The notes under the pieces are model-generated. The model was not told the DNA's origin. It saw only the letters and a list, made by a program, of their open reading frames with translations, and ran no database searches. From positions 21,419 through 85,418 of the forward strand of contig JADGFD010000013.1 in the NCBI GenBank assembly GCA_016744015.1: a stretch of DNA of 64,000 bases. Direction: 5' to 3'. A program made the position numbers and the translations under genes. Of the stretch, positions 8,313 to 17,008 are shown one piece after another. Origin of the DNA: Paracoccaceae bacterium. Lineage in GTDB: Bacteria > Pseudomonadota > Alphaproteobacteria > Rhodobacterales > Rhodobacteraceae. Position 1 is the stretch's first letter, and every line of letters begins with the position of its first letter.

Positions 8313-10028
8313 ATGCGCCTCATTCCTTATATTTCACTCTACCTCGTCTTTGCGGCGGGGTTGGTTTTTGCAGTTTGGCAGCTATCCTACCGTGAGGCCT
8401 TAGGGCAGCTTTCGCTTTCAGCGCAAGCAAACCTTTCTCTCGCGGCTGACCGCTTGGTGGGCCGCTTGGAGCGCTACCGCATGCTGCCCGTGGTGCTCTC
8501 ACGGGATCAAGCCTTTCTGGAAGCCCTCGGAAGCGCCACGCCCGAGCGCCTGAACCCGCGCTTGCGGCAATTGGCAGATCTCAGCCGCTCGCTAAACATT
8601 TCGCTGGTTGATGTCAGTGGGGTTGTCGTGGCTGACAGCGCCTTTGGGACTGCACAAAGCTATCTTGGCCGCAATCTTTCCGACCGCGCCGACTTTATCC
8701 GCGCCATGAACGGTGCACTGGGGTTCACCCACCTGCAAGAGCGGGTTGATAGCCCACGCGGCTTTACCTTCGCAAGGCAGATCAGAGATGCACAAGGCAT
8801 TACCCGCGGGGCCATTGTGGTAAAAGCCGATCTTGTAAACTTAGAGTTCTTGTGGCGGGGCGACCCTGAAACCGTGTTTTTTGTTGATGAGAATCAAGTG
8901 ATATTTATATCCAACCGTTCAGAGCTATTGCTCATGCGCCTTAACAGCACCGAGGTTGATTTAACGCGCTACGGAAACCAGCCGCTGCGCCCCTTCCCCA
9001 ACCCTGCTGAACGCCGATCCTTTGGCTATACGATCTGGCAGGTGGCCAATGACCCTAAGCTCTCCCATGAGGCACTGCTCGAAACACAGCCTCTACCGGT
9101 AATCGGCATGGAGGCATATATATTAACAGACACCGCACCCGTAACCGAAGCCGCCCGCCTGCGCGCTATGCTGGTGGCGGCCCTCATGGCCCTGTTTGGT
9201 GTGCTCCTCTGGGCGCTTTACATCCGCCGCTCTGCGCTGGCGCGCGAACTGGCCCTGAGAGAAGAGGCCAACGCCGCGCTTGAAGCGCGGGTGGAAAAGC
9301 GCACGGGGCAGCTCAAGCGGGCACAAAATGACCTTGTGCAGGCAGGCAAGCTTTCTGCCCTTGGCCAAATGGCCGCGGGGATCAGCCATGAGTTAAATCA
9401 GCCTTTAGCGGCTATCCAATCGTTTTCAGAAAACGCACAGGTGTTTTTAGAGCGGGGTCAGCCAGAAAAAGCCGCCGGCAACCTTGGGCGCATCGCTGAT
9501 CTGACGGGCCGGATGGCGCGGATCATCAAAAATCTGCGGGCGTTTTCCAAAAAGGAAGGCGAGGCCTCCGGCGATGTTGCCCTTGGGCGCGTGGTGGATG
9601 ACGCGCTGGAGATTGCCGCCGCGCGCCTGCGAGCAGAAGATGTAGCGCTGCACTGGCAGCGGCCAGAGGTAGAGATCATCGCCCAAGGCGGCGCGGTGCG
9701 GCTGCAACAAGTGGTGCTGAACCTGATCTCAAACGCAGTAGACGCGATGGCGGGGGTCGCGACGCGGCGGATAGAAATTTCCGTTGGAGAAAGTATTGAT
9801 TCGGCGCAGATAGTATTGCGCGATACAGGGCCGGGGCTGGAAGCCCCCGAAAAGATTTTTGAGCCGTTTTATACCACTAAAACGACAGGTGGTGCAGACG
9901 GCATGGGGCTTGGGCTTTCAATTTCCTACGGGATTGTGCAAAGCTTTGGCGGCGCAATAAAGGGGGCAAACCACCCCGATGGCGGGGCAGTTTTCACCGT
10001 GACTTTGCCAAAAGGAGCCGCCCCATGA
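8313..10028 (+). CDS. dctB: DctB-like sensor histidine kinase
   Basis: A 571-aa membrane sensor kinase. It has transmembrane helix 1 at about residues 6-24, a periplasmic double-Cache-like sensor region (about 30-280), helix 2 at about 284-303, then a coiled coil and HisKA with phospho-acceptor His359 in MAAGISHELNQPLAAIQSF. The HATPase domain shows N-box NLISNAVDAM, DTGPGLE and FEPFYTTK followed by GMGLGLSISYGI. DctB proteins sense C4-dicarboxylates. Here the gene overlaps dctD by 4 bp and is followed by a TRAP transporter, which supports that role; the actual ligand is not shown. Confidence 0.9.
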   Translation: MRLIPYISLYLVFAAGLVFAVWQLSYREALGQLSLSAQANLSLAADRLVGRLERYRMLPVVLSRDQAFLEALGSATPERLNPRLRQLADLSRSLNISLVDVSGVVVADSAFGTAQSYLGRNLSDRADFIRAMNGALGFTHLQERVDSPRGFTFARQIRDAQGITRGAIVVKADLVNLEFLWRGDPETVFFVDENQVIFISNRSELLLMRLNSTEVDLTRYGNQPLRPFPNPAERRSFGYTIWQVANDPKLSHEALLETQPLPVIGMEAYILTDTAPVTEAARLRAMLVAALMALFGVLLWALYIRRSALARELALREEANAALEARVEKRTGQLKRAQNDLVQAGKLSALGQMAAGISHELNQPLAAIQSFSENAQVFLERGQPEKAAGNLGRIADLTGRMARIIKNLRAFSKKEGEASGDVALGRVVDDALEIAAARLRAEDVALHWQRPEVEIIAQGGAVRLQQVVLNLISNAVDAMAGVATRRIEISVGESIDSAQIVLRDTGPGLEAPEKIFEPFYTTKTTGGADGMGLGLSISYGIVQSFGGAIKGANHPDGGAVFTVTLPKGAAP

Positions 10029-11299
10029 GCCTGAGCATATTACTGGTAGACGATGACCGTGAGGTCCGCGAAGCTCTTGGGCAAAGCCTTGAAATCGCCG
10101 GATACCCGGTGGTTCTGGCCGGTTCGTTTATTGAGGCCATGGATCATATTTCGCCCAATTTTGCGGGGGTGGTATTGAGCGATGTCCGTATGCCGGGCAA
10201 AGATGGTTTTGCCTTGCTGGAGCGCTGCAAACAGGTGGATATTGACCTGCCGGTCATTCTCATAACCGGAGAGGGAGATGTGCCCATGGCTGTGCGGGCC
10301 ATGGAAGCTGGGGCGCTTAATTTTCTGGAAAAGCCAGTGAGCAACGAGCGGCTGATGGCGGTTGTGGCGCGCGCCTGTGAGCTACGCGCCACTGTGCTGG
10401 ACAACCGCTCCCTAAAGGCGCGCTTGGCCGCAAAAGACGCCGCCGAGCGGCTCATAATTGGGCAATCGGAAGCCACGCAAAACCTGCGGCGGCAGTTGCG
10501 TGTGGTGGCAACGGCTAAGTCAGACGCGCTGATCACCGGAGAAACCGGCGTTGGCAAAGAGCTGGCCGCACGGGTGGTCCATGCTCTTTCTGGTGGCAAC
10601 GCACCCTTTATCGCGGTGAATTGTGGCATGCTCACAGAGGGCTTGACGCAGGCGGTGCTGTTTGGCGACAGCACCCGCAAAGGTGCCTTTGAACGGGCTG
10701 ACGGTGGCACTCTTTTTCTTGATGAAATCGGCGCAATGCCGCTGGGCCAGCAGGTAAACCTGCTGCGTATACTCGAAGAACGCTCGATAGAAGACCATCT
10801 GGGCCGGCCACAAAAGCTTGATATTCGCGTGCTGGCTGCCAGCCATGAAGACCTGCCGGATATGGCCGCCAAGGGCCGCTTCCGCCCTGATCTTTTCTTC
10901 CGGCTTGATGTCGCAAGGCTGAAAATTCCTCCGTTAAGGGAGCGCCCGGAAGATATTGGCGTGCTTTACACCCATTTTTTGAAAGAGGCCCAAGCCGAGT
11001 TTGGCCTGCCTCATGGCCAAGTGGCATTGGCCAGCTTATTGGCCAAAAACTGGCCGGGAAATGCACGTGAATTGCGCAACCATGCCCAGCGGGCGGCCAT
11101 GGGGCTGGACGAAGCCGAAAGCGCAACTGTAACGGGATTAAGCGCCGCCCTAGAGCGGGTAGAGGCACATCTTATCGAGCAACGCCTGATGCAGTTTAAT
11201 GGTAAAATTTCCGAAGTTTGTAGCGCCCTCGGCTTGCCCCGCAAAACCCTTTACGACAAGCTAAAGCGCCATGGTATTAAGCCTGAACGGTTTCGCTAG
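10025..11299 (+). CDS. dctD: DctD-like response regulator without the GAFTGA loop
   Basis: A 424-aa NtrC-family regulator. It has a receiver with Asp53 (SDVRMPG) and Lys103, an AAA+ domain with Walker A GETGVGKE (172-179) and Walker B GTLFLDE (228-234), and a Fis-type helix-turn-helix at the C-terminus (ISEVCSALGLPRKTLYDKLKRHGI). The sigma-54 contact loop is missing: LFG at 212-214 runs directly into DSTRKGAFERADGG, where family members have HEKGAFTGA and several more residues. NtrC of Rhodobacter capsulatus also lacks GAFTGA and works with sigma-70 polymerase, so the same may hold here. It is coupled to dctB. Confidence 0.9.
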   Translation: MSLSILLVDDDREVREALGQSLEIAGYPVVLAGSFIEAMDHISPNFAGVVLSDVRMPGKDGFALLERCKQVDIDLPVILITGEGDVPMAVRAMEAGALNFLEKPVSNERLMAVVARACELRATVLDNRSLKARLAAKDAAERLIIGQSEATQNLRRQLRVVATAKSDALITGETGVGKELAARVVHALSGGNAPFIAVNCGMLTEGLTQAVLFGDSTRKGAFERADGGTLFLDEIGAMPLGQQVNLLRILEERSIEDHLGRPQKLDIRVLAASHEDLPDMAAKGRFRPDLFFRLDVARLKIPPLRERPEDIGVLYTHFLKEAQAEFGLPHGQVALASLLAKNWPGNARELRNHAQRAAMGLDEAESATVTGLSAALERVEAHLIEQRLMQFNGKISEVCSALGLPRKTLYDKLKRHGIKPERFR

Positions 11300-11696
11300 C
11301 CTCAAGTTCTGAAGCGGCGCGCAAAGGGCGGTTTGCTTGGCGATACTCCATTCGCGCCGCGCTGCAACGGCAGTGCATATGACCACAAGCGCAAACGCTG
11401 TAACGCGGCGCGAGCCTGATGTTCCAACCATCACAATGGTGGGCGCGCCGCGATAGCCGAGCAAAGCGAGGCCACAAAGAGGGTGCGTCGAATCTGTGCG
11501 ATTTTTCGCACAGTTCCATCAAAATTGAGCGGCTGGGCGCACAGATACTTCGTCTTTAATCACCTTAACCAATTGTTAATAAGCGGTAATTTACCGAATC
11601 ACACTCTTGTGAAGAAACTCCTTTCCCTCACAGCAATCTATGCTTCAATAGGGCATCGGCCGCACATGCGGCTTTCAACGTTCTGGGAGGAACATC
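11300..11696. other. dctD-dctP intergenic region with inverted repeats
   Basis: No gene is supported here. The first part contains a long inverted repeat, CGCGCCGCG at 11353-11361 against CGCGGCGCG at 11404-11412, which may form a large hairpin after dctD. The second part is AT-richer and contains the palindrome listed separately and, presumably, the dctP promoter. I could not find a convincing GG-N10-GC sigma-54 promoter. A GGGAGGAA ribosome site lies just before the dctP ATG. Confidence 0.5.
11494..11513. promoter_or_regulatory. candidate operator: CTGTGCG-N6-CGCACAG palindrome
   Basis: CTGTGCG at 11494-11500 and CGCACAG at 11507-11513 form a perfect palindrome about 185 bp before the dctP start. 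A third half site, CGCACAG, lies at 11538-11544. Tandem sites at this distance fit an enhancer-type binding region for the DctD-like regulator encoded next door. This is inference; a hairpin role is the alternative. Confidence 0.5.
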
Positions 11697-12704
11697 ATGC
11701 GTTTTCTAACCATGGCCGCCGTTCTGGCCGCCACAGCCATCACCACCAACACTGCTTTTGCACAAGAAGCCTGTGACGAGGGCGAGATTGTTATTAAATT
11801 TGCCCACGTAACCAACACCGACCGCCACCCCAAAGGCATCGCTGCTACGCTTTTGGCCGAGCGCGTAAATGCCGAGATGGACGGTGTGGCTTGTATGGAG
11901 GTTTACCCAAACTCCACACTTTATAATGATAACCAAGTGCTTGAAGCTATGCTTCAGGGCGATGTGCAACTGGCTGCACCAAGCCTCTCGAAGTTCGAGG
12001 CCTTCACCCTCCAGTTCCGCATTTTCGATTTGCCATTTATGTTTGCCAACGTGGCTGCGGTAGACGAGTTCCAAGCCTCCGAAGCTGGCGAAGCTATGAA
12101 AGCCTCCATGGCGCGCCGTGGGCTTATGGGCCTAGATTTCTGGCATAACGGCATGAAAAACTTCTCGGCCAACGTACCGTTGGTCGCACCAACGGATGCC
12201 GAAGGCCTGAAGTTCCGCGTACAAACCTCGGACGTGTTGGTTGCGCAAATGGAAGCGCTTGGCGCGATTCCACAGCCAATGGCCTTTTCCGAGGTATACG
12301 GCGCACTGCAAACCGGCGTGGTTGACGGCCAAGAGAACACATGGTCCAACATCTATGGCAAGAAGTTCTTTGAGGTTCAGGACGGCGTGACCGAAACCAA
12401 CCACGGCATTCTGGATTACCTTGTGGTCACCTCGACCGAGTGGCTCGACGGGCTAGAGCCTGAAGTGCGCGACCAGTTCCTGACCATTTTGCACGAAGTG
12501 ACTGCACTGCGTAACGCAGAAGCCACCGCCGTAAACGAGCAGGCCAAGCAGGACATCATCGGTGCAGGCGGCATTGTGCGCTCGCTTTCCGCTGAGCAGC
12601 GTCAAGCTTGGGTTGATGCGATGAAGCCGGTTTGGGCACAGTTTGAAGGCGACGTGGGCGCGGATAACATTGCCGCTGCGCAAGCGATTAACGCCAGCCA
12701 ATAA
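11697..12704 (+). CDS. dctP: TRAP transporter substrate-binding protein, DctP type
   Basis: A 335-aa periplasmic solute-binding protein with signal peptide MRFLTMAAVLAATAITTNTA ending at AFAQ. The mature part shows the DctP pattern IKFAHVTNTDRHPKG, LLAERVNAEMDGVACMEVYPNSTLYND, FDLPFMFANVAAVD, and the conserved Arg in EGLKFRVQTSDV that binds the carboxylate of the ligand. PMAFSEVYGALQTGVVDGQENTWSN is the family signature. Together with the DctB/DctD pair a C4-dicarboxylate substrate is likely. A strong hairpin follows its stop codon. Confidence 0.95.
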   Translation: MRFLTMAAVLAATAITTNTAFAQEACDEGEIVIKFAHVTNTDRHPKGIAATLLAERVNAEMDGVACMEVYPNSTLYNDNQVLEAMLQGDVQLAAPSLSKFEAFTLQFRIFDLPFMFANVAAVDEFQASEAGEAMKASMARRGLMGLDFWHNGMKNFSANVPLVAPTDAEGLKFRVQTSDVLVAQMEALGAIPQPMAFSEVYGALQTGVVDGQENTWSNIYGKKFFEVQDGVTETNHGILDYLVVTSTEWLDGLEPEVRDQFLTILHEVTALRNAEATAVNEQAKQDIIGAGGIVRSLSAEQRQAWVDAMKPVWAQFEGDVGADNIAAAQAINASQ

Positions 12705-12712
12705 AGCACACC

Positions 12713-12738
12713 GCGCCGCCAGCATTCGTTGGCGGCGC
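12713..12738 (+). other. dctP-dctQ intercistronic hairpin
   Basis: GCGCCGCCA (12713-12721) pairs perfectly with TGGCGGCGC (12730-12738) around an 8-nt loop. There is no T-tract and the downstream genes are clearly part of the same unit, so it is more likely an mRNA-stabilising or attenuating hairpin that keeps binding-protein message in excess over the membrane subunits. Confidence 0.65.
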
Positions 12739-12759
12739 AACTCATTTCAGGGGGCCAGC

Positions 12760-13476
12760 ATGCACAGCAAAAACAAAAGCTTTATGGATAATATTGAGGA
12801 AACGCTGATTGCGGCCATCCTCGGGCTTATGACGCTGATAACATTTGTGAATGTAGTGCTGCGCTATACCGCGGGCACCGGCTTTGGGGCTTACATGAAG
12901 GAAGTATGGGGCATAAATGGCGGGCTGATCTGGGGCTTGGAAATGACCTCTATCCTGTTTTCATGGCTAGTGCTTTTGGGCGTTAGCTATTGCATAAAAA
13001 TCACCGCGCATCTGGGTGTGGATTCCCTCATTAACGTCTTTAAAATGCCGACCCGTCGCAAGTTGGCAATGCTTGCCACCGCACTTTCCATCATCTACGC
13101 CCTGCTTTTGCTCAAAGCGAGCTACGACTATTACGCCAATTTCGCGAACCTGCCCGCCACCACTGGCCACTGGTTTCCCACCGGATTTGAAGAGATGAAA
13201 GCCACCAGCTACCGCAGCTGGTATGAGGTGGAGCGCGTGCCGATGCCCGACTGGCTCCGCTTTATCGAACCGATGATAAACGAAGGCGAGGCTTATAATA
13301 AAATTCCGCGCTTTATCCCCTATGCGATCCTACCCTTTGGCGCCGCGCTGCTGCTTTTCCGCCTTGCGCAAGCCTTCACTGGCCTCGCCAATGGCACCCG
13401 AGACACCCTGATTGTGAGCCATGAGGCCGAAGACGACGTAAAAGAAGTGGCTGCCAAAGCCACGCAGGAGGCCTAG
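12760..13476 (+). CDS. dctQ: TRAP transporter small permease, DctQ type
   Basis: A 238-aa inner-membrane protein. The open frame extends back into dctP, but the ATG at 12760 after CAGGGGG is the sensible start. Four membrane segments are visible: ETLIAAILGLMTLITFVNVVL, SILFSWLVLLGVSYCIK, LAMLATALSIIYALLLLKA and YAILPFGAALLLFRLAQ. It is longer than the usual 160-180 aa because of a soluble loop between segments 3 and 4 (about residues 140-190), a variant seen in some marine TRAP systems. The large permease follows after 3 bp. Confidence 0.92.
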   Translation: MHSKNKSFMDNIEETLIAAILGLMTLITFVNVVLRYTAGTGFGAYMKEVWGINGGLIWGLEMTSILFSWLVLLGVSYCIKITAHLGVDSLINVFKMPTRRKLAMLATALSIIYALLLLKASYDYYANFANLPATTGHWFPTGFEEMKATSYRSWYEVERVPMPDWLRFIEPMINEGEAYNKIPRFIPYAILPFGAALLLFRLAQAFTGLANGTRDTLIVSHEAEDDVKEVAAKATQEA

Positions 13477-13479
13477 GCT

Positions 13480-14937
13480 ATGGAAATTGTATTTCTTTTT
13501 GGCATGGTTATCGGTTTTTTGCTGCTTGGCGTGCCGATTGCCATTTCGCTTGGATTAAGCTCAATCATATTCATGCTGCTCTACTCCGATGCCTCTCTCG
13601 CCTCAGTTGGCCAAACCATGTTTCAGGCGATGTATGCGCACTATACGCTCCTCGCCATTCCCTTCTTCATTCTGGCCTCCAGCTTTATGAGCACGGGGGG
13701 CGTGGCGCGGCGCATAATTCGGTTTGCCATTGCCATGGTCGGGCATTTGCGTGGTGGCTTTGCCATTGCGGGCGTGCTGGCCTGCATGATGTTTGCCGCG
13801 CTCAGCGGCTCTTCCCCTGCTACCGTGGTCGCCATCGGGTCTATCGTCATCGCGGGTATGCACCAGCTTGGCTATACCAAAGATTTCGCGGCAGGCATAA
13901 TTGCTGTGGCTGGCACCCTTGGCATCCTCATTCCACCCTCAATCGTTATGGTAGTTTACGCCTCCGCCACCGATGTTTCGGTGGGCCGGATGTTCCTTGC
14001 TGGCGTTATCCCCGGCATATTGGCTGGCACCATGCTGATGGTTGGTATCTATGTAGTGGCGCGCATTAAAAACATGCCCAAGGGCGAGTGGCTCGGCTGG
14101 GGCGAGATCTTTAATGCGGGGCGCGATGCGCTTTGGGGCCTGTTCCTGATGGTCATCATCATGGGCGGCATTTATGGCCACCCGTGGTTTGGCCTGCACG
14201 AAGTAGCTGACGCCGAGGGCGTGCGCTCTATGATCTCGGGTATTTATTGGAAAAGCGGGGCCTTTACCCCCACCGAGGCGGCAGCGGTTTCGGCCATTTA
14301 CGCCTTCTTCATTGCCAATTTTGTATACCGCGATATGGGGCCATTGGCCGCCAAAACCGAGGGTGGAAAGCCCTCCAACCTGCTTAAAAGACCTTGGGCG
14401 CTGGTGACGGCATGGGTGCACAAAGACACCCGCGATACCCTGTTTGAGGCCGGAAAGCTGACCATTACGCTGATGTTCATCATCGCCAATGCGCTGCTGC
14501 TCAAGCACGTACTGACTGAGGAGCAACTCCCCCAGCAAATCGCCAACGCGATGCTTACGGCGGGCTTCGGGGCCATTATGTTCCTCGTGATCGTCAACGT
14601 GATCCTGCTAATTGGCGGGCAGTTCATGGAGCCCTCCGGCCTCATCGTTATCGTCGCCCCGCTGGTCTTCCCCATCGCGATAGAGCTGGGGATAGACCCC
14701 ATTCACCTCGGCATTATCATGGTGGTAAATATGGAGATCGGGATGATAACCCCGCCGGTGGGCCTCAACCTGTTTGTGACCTCTGGCGTGGCGGGCATGC
14801 CGATGCTGCGCGTAGTCAAGGCCGCCCTGCCTTGGCTCGGCATCCTCTTCGTGTTCCTGATTTTGGTGACCTACATTCCGATCATCTCAACCTTCTTGCC
14901 CAACAGCGTAATGGGGCCGGAGATTATTTTGAAATAG
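13480..14937 (+). CDS. dctM: TRAP transporter large permease, DctM type
   Basis: A 485-aa inner-membrane protein with about 12 membrane segments that carries the ion-coupled transport path. It shows the DctM pattern: FLLLGVPIAISLGLSS, HYTLLAIPFFILASSFM, ALSGSSPATVVAIGSI, GTLGILIPPSIVMVVYA and near the end MEIGMITPPVGLNLFV. There is an insertion of about 60 residues after residue 205 (loop with DADGV- and TPTEAAA-like sequence), matching the longer DctQ. Third gene of the dctP-dctQ-dctM unit. Confidence 0.95.
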   Translation: MEIVFLFGMVIGFLLLGVPIAISLGLSSIIFMLLYSDASLASVGQTMFQAMYAHYTLLAIPFFILASSFMSTGGVARRIIRFAIAMVGHLRGGFAIAGVLACMMFAALSGSSPATVVAIGSIVIAGMHQLGYTKDFAAGIIAVAGTLGILIPPSIVMVVYASATDVSVGRMFLAGVIPGILAGTMLMVGIYVVARIKNMPKGEWLGWGEIFNAGRDALWGLFLMVIIMGGIYGHPWFGLHEVADAEGVRSMISGIYWKSGAFTPTEAAAVSAIYAFFIANFVYRDMGPLAAKTEGGKPSNLLKRPWALVTAWVHKDTRDTLFEAGKLTITLMFIIANALLLKHVLTEEQLPQQIANAMLTAGFGAIMFLVIVNVILLIGGQFMEPSGLIVIVAPLVFPIAIELGIDPIHLGIIMVVNMEIGMITPPVGLNLFVTSGVAGMPMLRVVKAALPWLGILFVFLILVTYIPIISTFLPNSVMGPEIILK

Positions 14938-15024
14938 CACAGCTTACTTGCCGACTAGTTGTTACAGATCATTTTTACAATCGTGGGGTGGCTATACACT
15001 AGCTCCACTGGAGGAGTGTTATTG

Positions 15025-15741
15025 ATGACAATAAGTAAAACACACATCACAGGCATCTCTGTGGTTTGGGCGCGGCGGCTATTCATAGCCATGGGCCTGC
15101 TAACCACACTCACATTTGGGCTAGCCTTGCTTGCCGTGCCAGTTGCGGGGCGGTTCTGCTCCAAAAACTGCGTTGAATACCCTTATTTCGACATATTAAG
15201 CCAGTTCCCTAAAGACTATCTGTGGATGTTTCCGGCCATGATCTTGTGTATAGGTTTTGTGATTTCGCTAGCCGTGATCTATCAAGCTGCTGCACCTCAT
15301 CGAAAACTCTTTGGCCTTGTTGGCCTGTGCTTTGGGTTGATGTCCTCTACCATCTTAATTTTCAATTATTTTGTGCAGGTTTCAGTGATTCAGCCAAGCC
15401 TATTGTTGGGGGAAACCGATGGGGTGGCGCTACTCACGATGTATAACGAACACGGGATATTTATCGCGTTAGAGGAGGTTGGATATATGCTGATGGCCGC
15501 GGCGATGGGAGCGGCAGGCTTGGTTTTTTCTGGCCCAAGCTTATGTGAAAGAGTCATACGATGGGTGTTTATTGGCGCACCTGTGCTATGCGCGCTAGCC
15601 TTGGCATATGTGTTATCTCAATACGGTATTCAGCGAGGGTATATATTTGAAGTCATCGTGATTTCAATAGATTGGATCGCGCTGATCATTGGTTCAATTG
15701 CGCTAGCCGTAATGCTTAGCCCTCAAATCTACAAAAAATAA
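15025..15741 (+). CDS. membrane protein of unknown function
   Basis: A 238-aa protein; the ATG at 15025 has a GGAGG site at about 15010-15014, better than the more upstream in-frame start at 14959. About six to seven hydrophobic segments are visible, for example LFIAMGLLTTLTFGLALLAVPV, MFPAMILCIGFVISLAVIYQ, LFGLVGLCFGLMSSTILIFNY and WIALIIGSIALAVMLS. A Cys pair in GRFCSKNCVEY lies in the first external loop. No family is recognised. It stands alone between the TRAP operon and an L,D-transpeptidase gene; base use is more AT-rich than its neighbours. Confidence 0.75.
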   Translation: MTISKTHITGISVVWARRLFIAMGLLTTLTFGLALLAVPVAGRFCSKNCVEYPYFDILSQFPKDYLWMFPAMILCIGFVISLAVIYQAAAPHRKLFGLVGLCFGLMSSTILIFNYFVQVSVIQPSLLLGETDGVALLTMYNEHGIFIALEEVGYMLMAAAMGAAGLVFSGPSLCERVIRWVFIGAPVLCALALAYVLSQYGIQRGYIFEVIVISIDWIALIIGSIALAVMLSPQIYKK

Positions 15742-15873
15742 ATCCTGGAAGGGTGCTGACCCAATATACTGTAACCCGCCACAGCAACGTGACTTTGCAA
15801 ATCTTTTTCAATTGTGTATAAGTTTGAGCAACGCAGCCAGAATTGGCGCATACGAGCAGATTAGAGGCACATC

Positions 15874-16356
15874 ATGAAACTCACCCGCAGAACCCTGCTG
15901 GCCAGCGCGGCTGCCGCAGCCGTGGCCAAGCCTGTTTTGGCCAGCCCAGATATCGCCGATATGGTGGTTGTTTTTAAAAGCAGCCGCCGGATGGTGCTTT
16001 ATCGTAACGGCACGCCTTTACGTGATTATGGCATCGGCCTTGGCTGGGCCCCCACTGGCGACAAAGAATTTGAAGGCGACGGACGAACGCCCGAGGGCAG
16101 CTATTATATTAACCGTCGCAACCCCAATAGCGCGTTTCATCTCAGCCTTGGCATTTCATACCCGGACCCAAATCAGGTGGCTGCCGCGGCGGCCGAAGGG
16201 CGCAATCCGGGGGGGGATATTTTTATCCACGGGGGCTTGGGCAAGCCCCACCAGCGTGGTGACTGGACAGCGGGCTGCATAGCAGTTTCTAATCGGGAGA
16301 TAGAGGAAATTTGGCAAATGGTGCCCGATGGCGCGCTGGTGGTTATTCAGCCATAG
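15874..16356 (+). CDS. L,D-transpeptidase family protein (YkuD domain)
   Basis: A 160-aa exported enzyme of the ErfK/YbiS/YcfS/YnhG family that makes or edits 3-3 peptidoglycan cross-links or anchors proteins to peptidoglycan. The N-terminus MKLTRRTLLASAAAAAVA is a Tat-like signal (RR-x-L-L). The catalytic motif is complete: His119 in FIHGGLG and Cys135 in WTAGCIAVSN. The GDGRTPEGSYYINRRNP segment is family-typical. Its 3' end overlaps the convergent CAP gene by 14 bp. A second transpeptidase lies 650 bp downstream. Confidence 0.92.
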   Translation: MKLTRRTLLASAAAAAVAKPVLASPDIADMVVVFKSSRRMVLYRNGTPLRDYGIGLGWAPTGDKEFEGDGRTPEGSYYINRRNPNSAFHLSLGISYPDPNQVAAAAAEGRNPGGDIFIHGGLGKPHQRGDWTAGCIAVSNREIEEIWQMVPDGALVVIQP

Positions 16357-16858
16357 CCACCTGAACCGGTGTAACCGTCGCCCCAACATCCATCACCCAC
16401 CAGAGCTTGCCGTTGGCTTCCTGAAACCAGCCAAAGCCCATATGCGTGGCGCGCGGGTCGATCATGGCTTGCCGTGAGCGGGAATCAGCAGCCCAAGCCT
16501 GAAAGATTTCGATGTTGCTCATAAAGGTTTCAGCCACGTCTTCCCCGGTGATCAAGCCATTAAAGCCAGCCCGCTGGGCGCGGGTTTGCGGGGAGGAGCG
16601 GTCTGAGCCAAAATTCCACGCCCGTTTTTGCACAGCAATATCGCGGGCATGGGTCAGCGCAGCGGTGGTGAGCTGAGCTGAAAGCGTAAGCGGCGGCACG
16701 CCCGCTTGGGCGCGCACCGCGTTTACAAGGTCTAGCTGGTTAAGCCGAATAGCATTGGCCTCCCCCGCTGTAATTTGGCGCACTGCGCTGGTTTCGGTCG
16801 GAATACAGCCAGAAACCATAAACAGCGAAACCACAAGCACAGAAATAATTCGAAACAT
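16343..16858 (-). CDS. CAP/SCP-domain lipoprotein
   Basis: A 171-aa protein. The open frame runs back to 17044, but the ATG at 16858 gives a lipoprotein signal, FRIISVLVVSLFMVSGC, with Cys18 as the lipid site. The CAP core has LNQLDLVNAVRAQAGVPPLTL, ALTHARDIAVQ and a second His-like region (ATHMGFGWFQEANGKLWWVMDVG). GEDVAETFMSN replaces the usual GEN-x-A motif. CAP proteins are secreted, often with envelope or lipid-binding roles; the precise function is unknown. It is flanked by two L,D-transpeptidases, which suggests an envelope role. Confidence 0.8.
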   Translation of the reverse strand: MFRIISVLVVSLFMVSGCIPTETSAVRQITAGEANAIRLNQLDLVNAVRAQAGVPPLTLSAQLTTAALTHARDIAVQKRAWNFGSDRSSPQTRAQRAGFNGLITGEDVAETFMSNIEIFQAWAADSRSRQAMIDPRATHMGFGWFQEANGKLWWVMDVGATVTPVQVAMAE

Positions 16859-17008
16859 TATAAACTCCAAAATATACAGACAGGCGCTCATAGCCTGTTT
16901 TGCAACAGGTTTCAAACCCCTTCGGCACAGGCTAACGCCGAAGTGAATTGCAATCGGCAGGATTGCGTAATAAGTTGTGCTGTCTTTTCCAATTTTGAGA
17001 TTAATGTG

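Noticed and set aside
11277..11522. Minus-strand ORFs after dctD
   Set aside because: They translate inverted repeats and antisense sequence with odd composition.
11300..11696. Sigma-54 promoter before dctP
   Set aside because: No TGGC-N8-TTGC-like element could be found.
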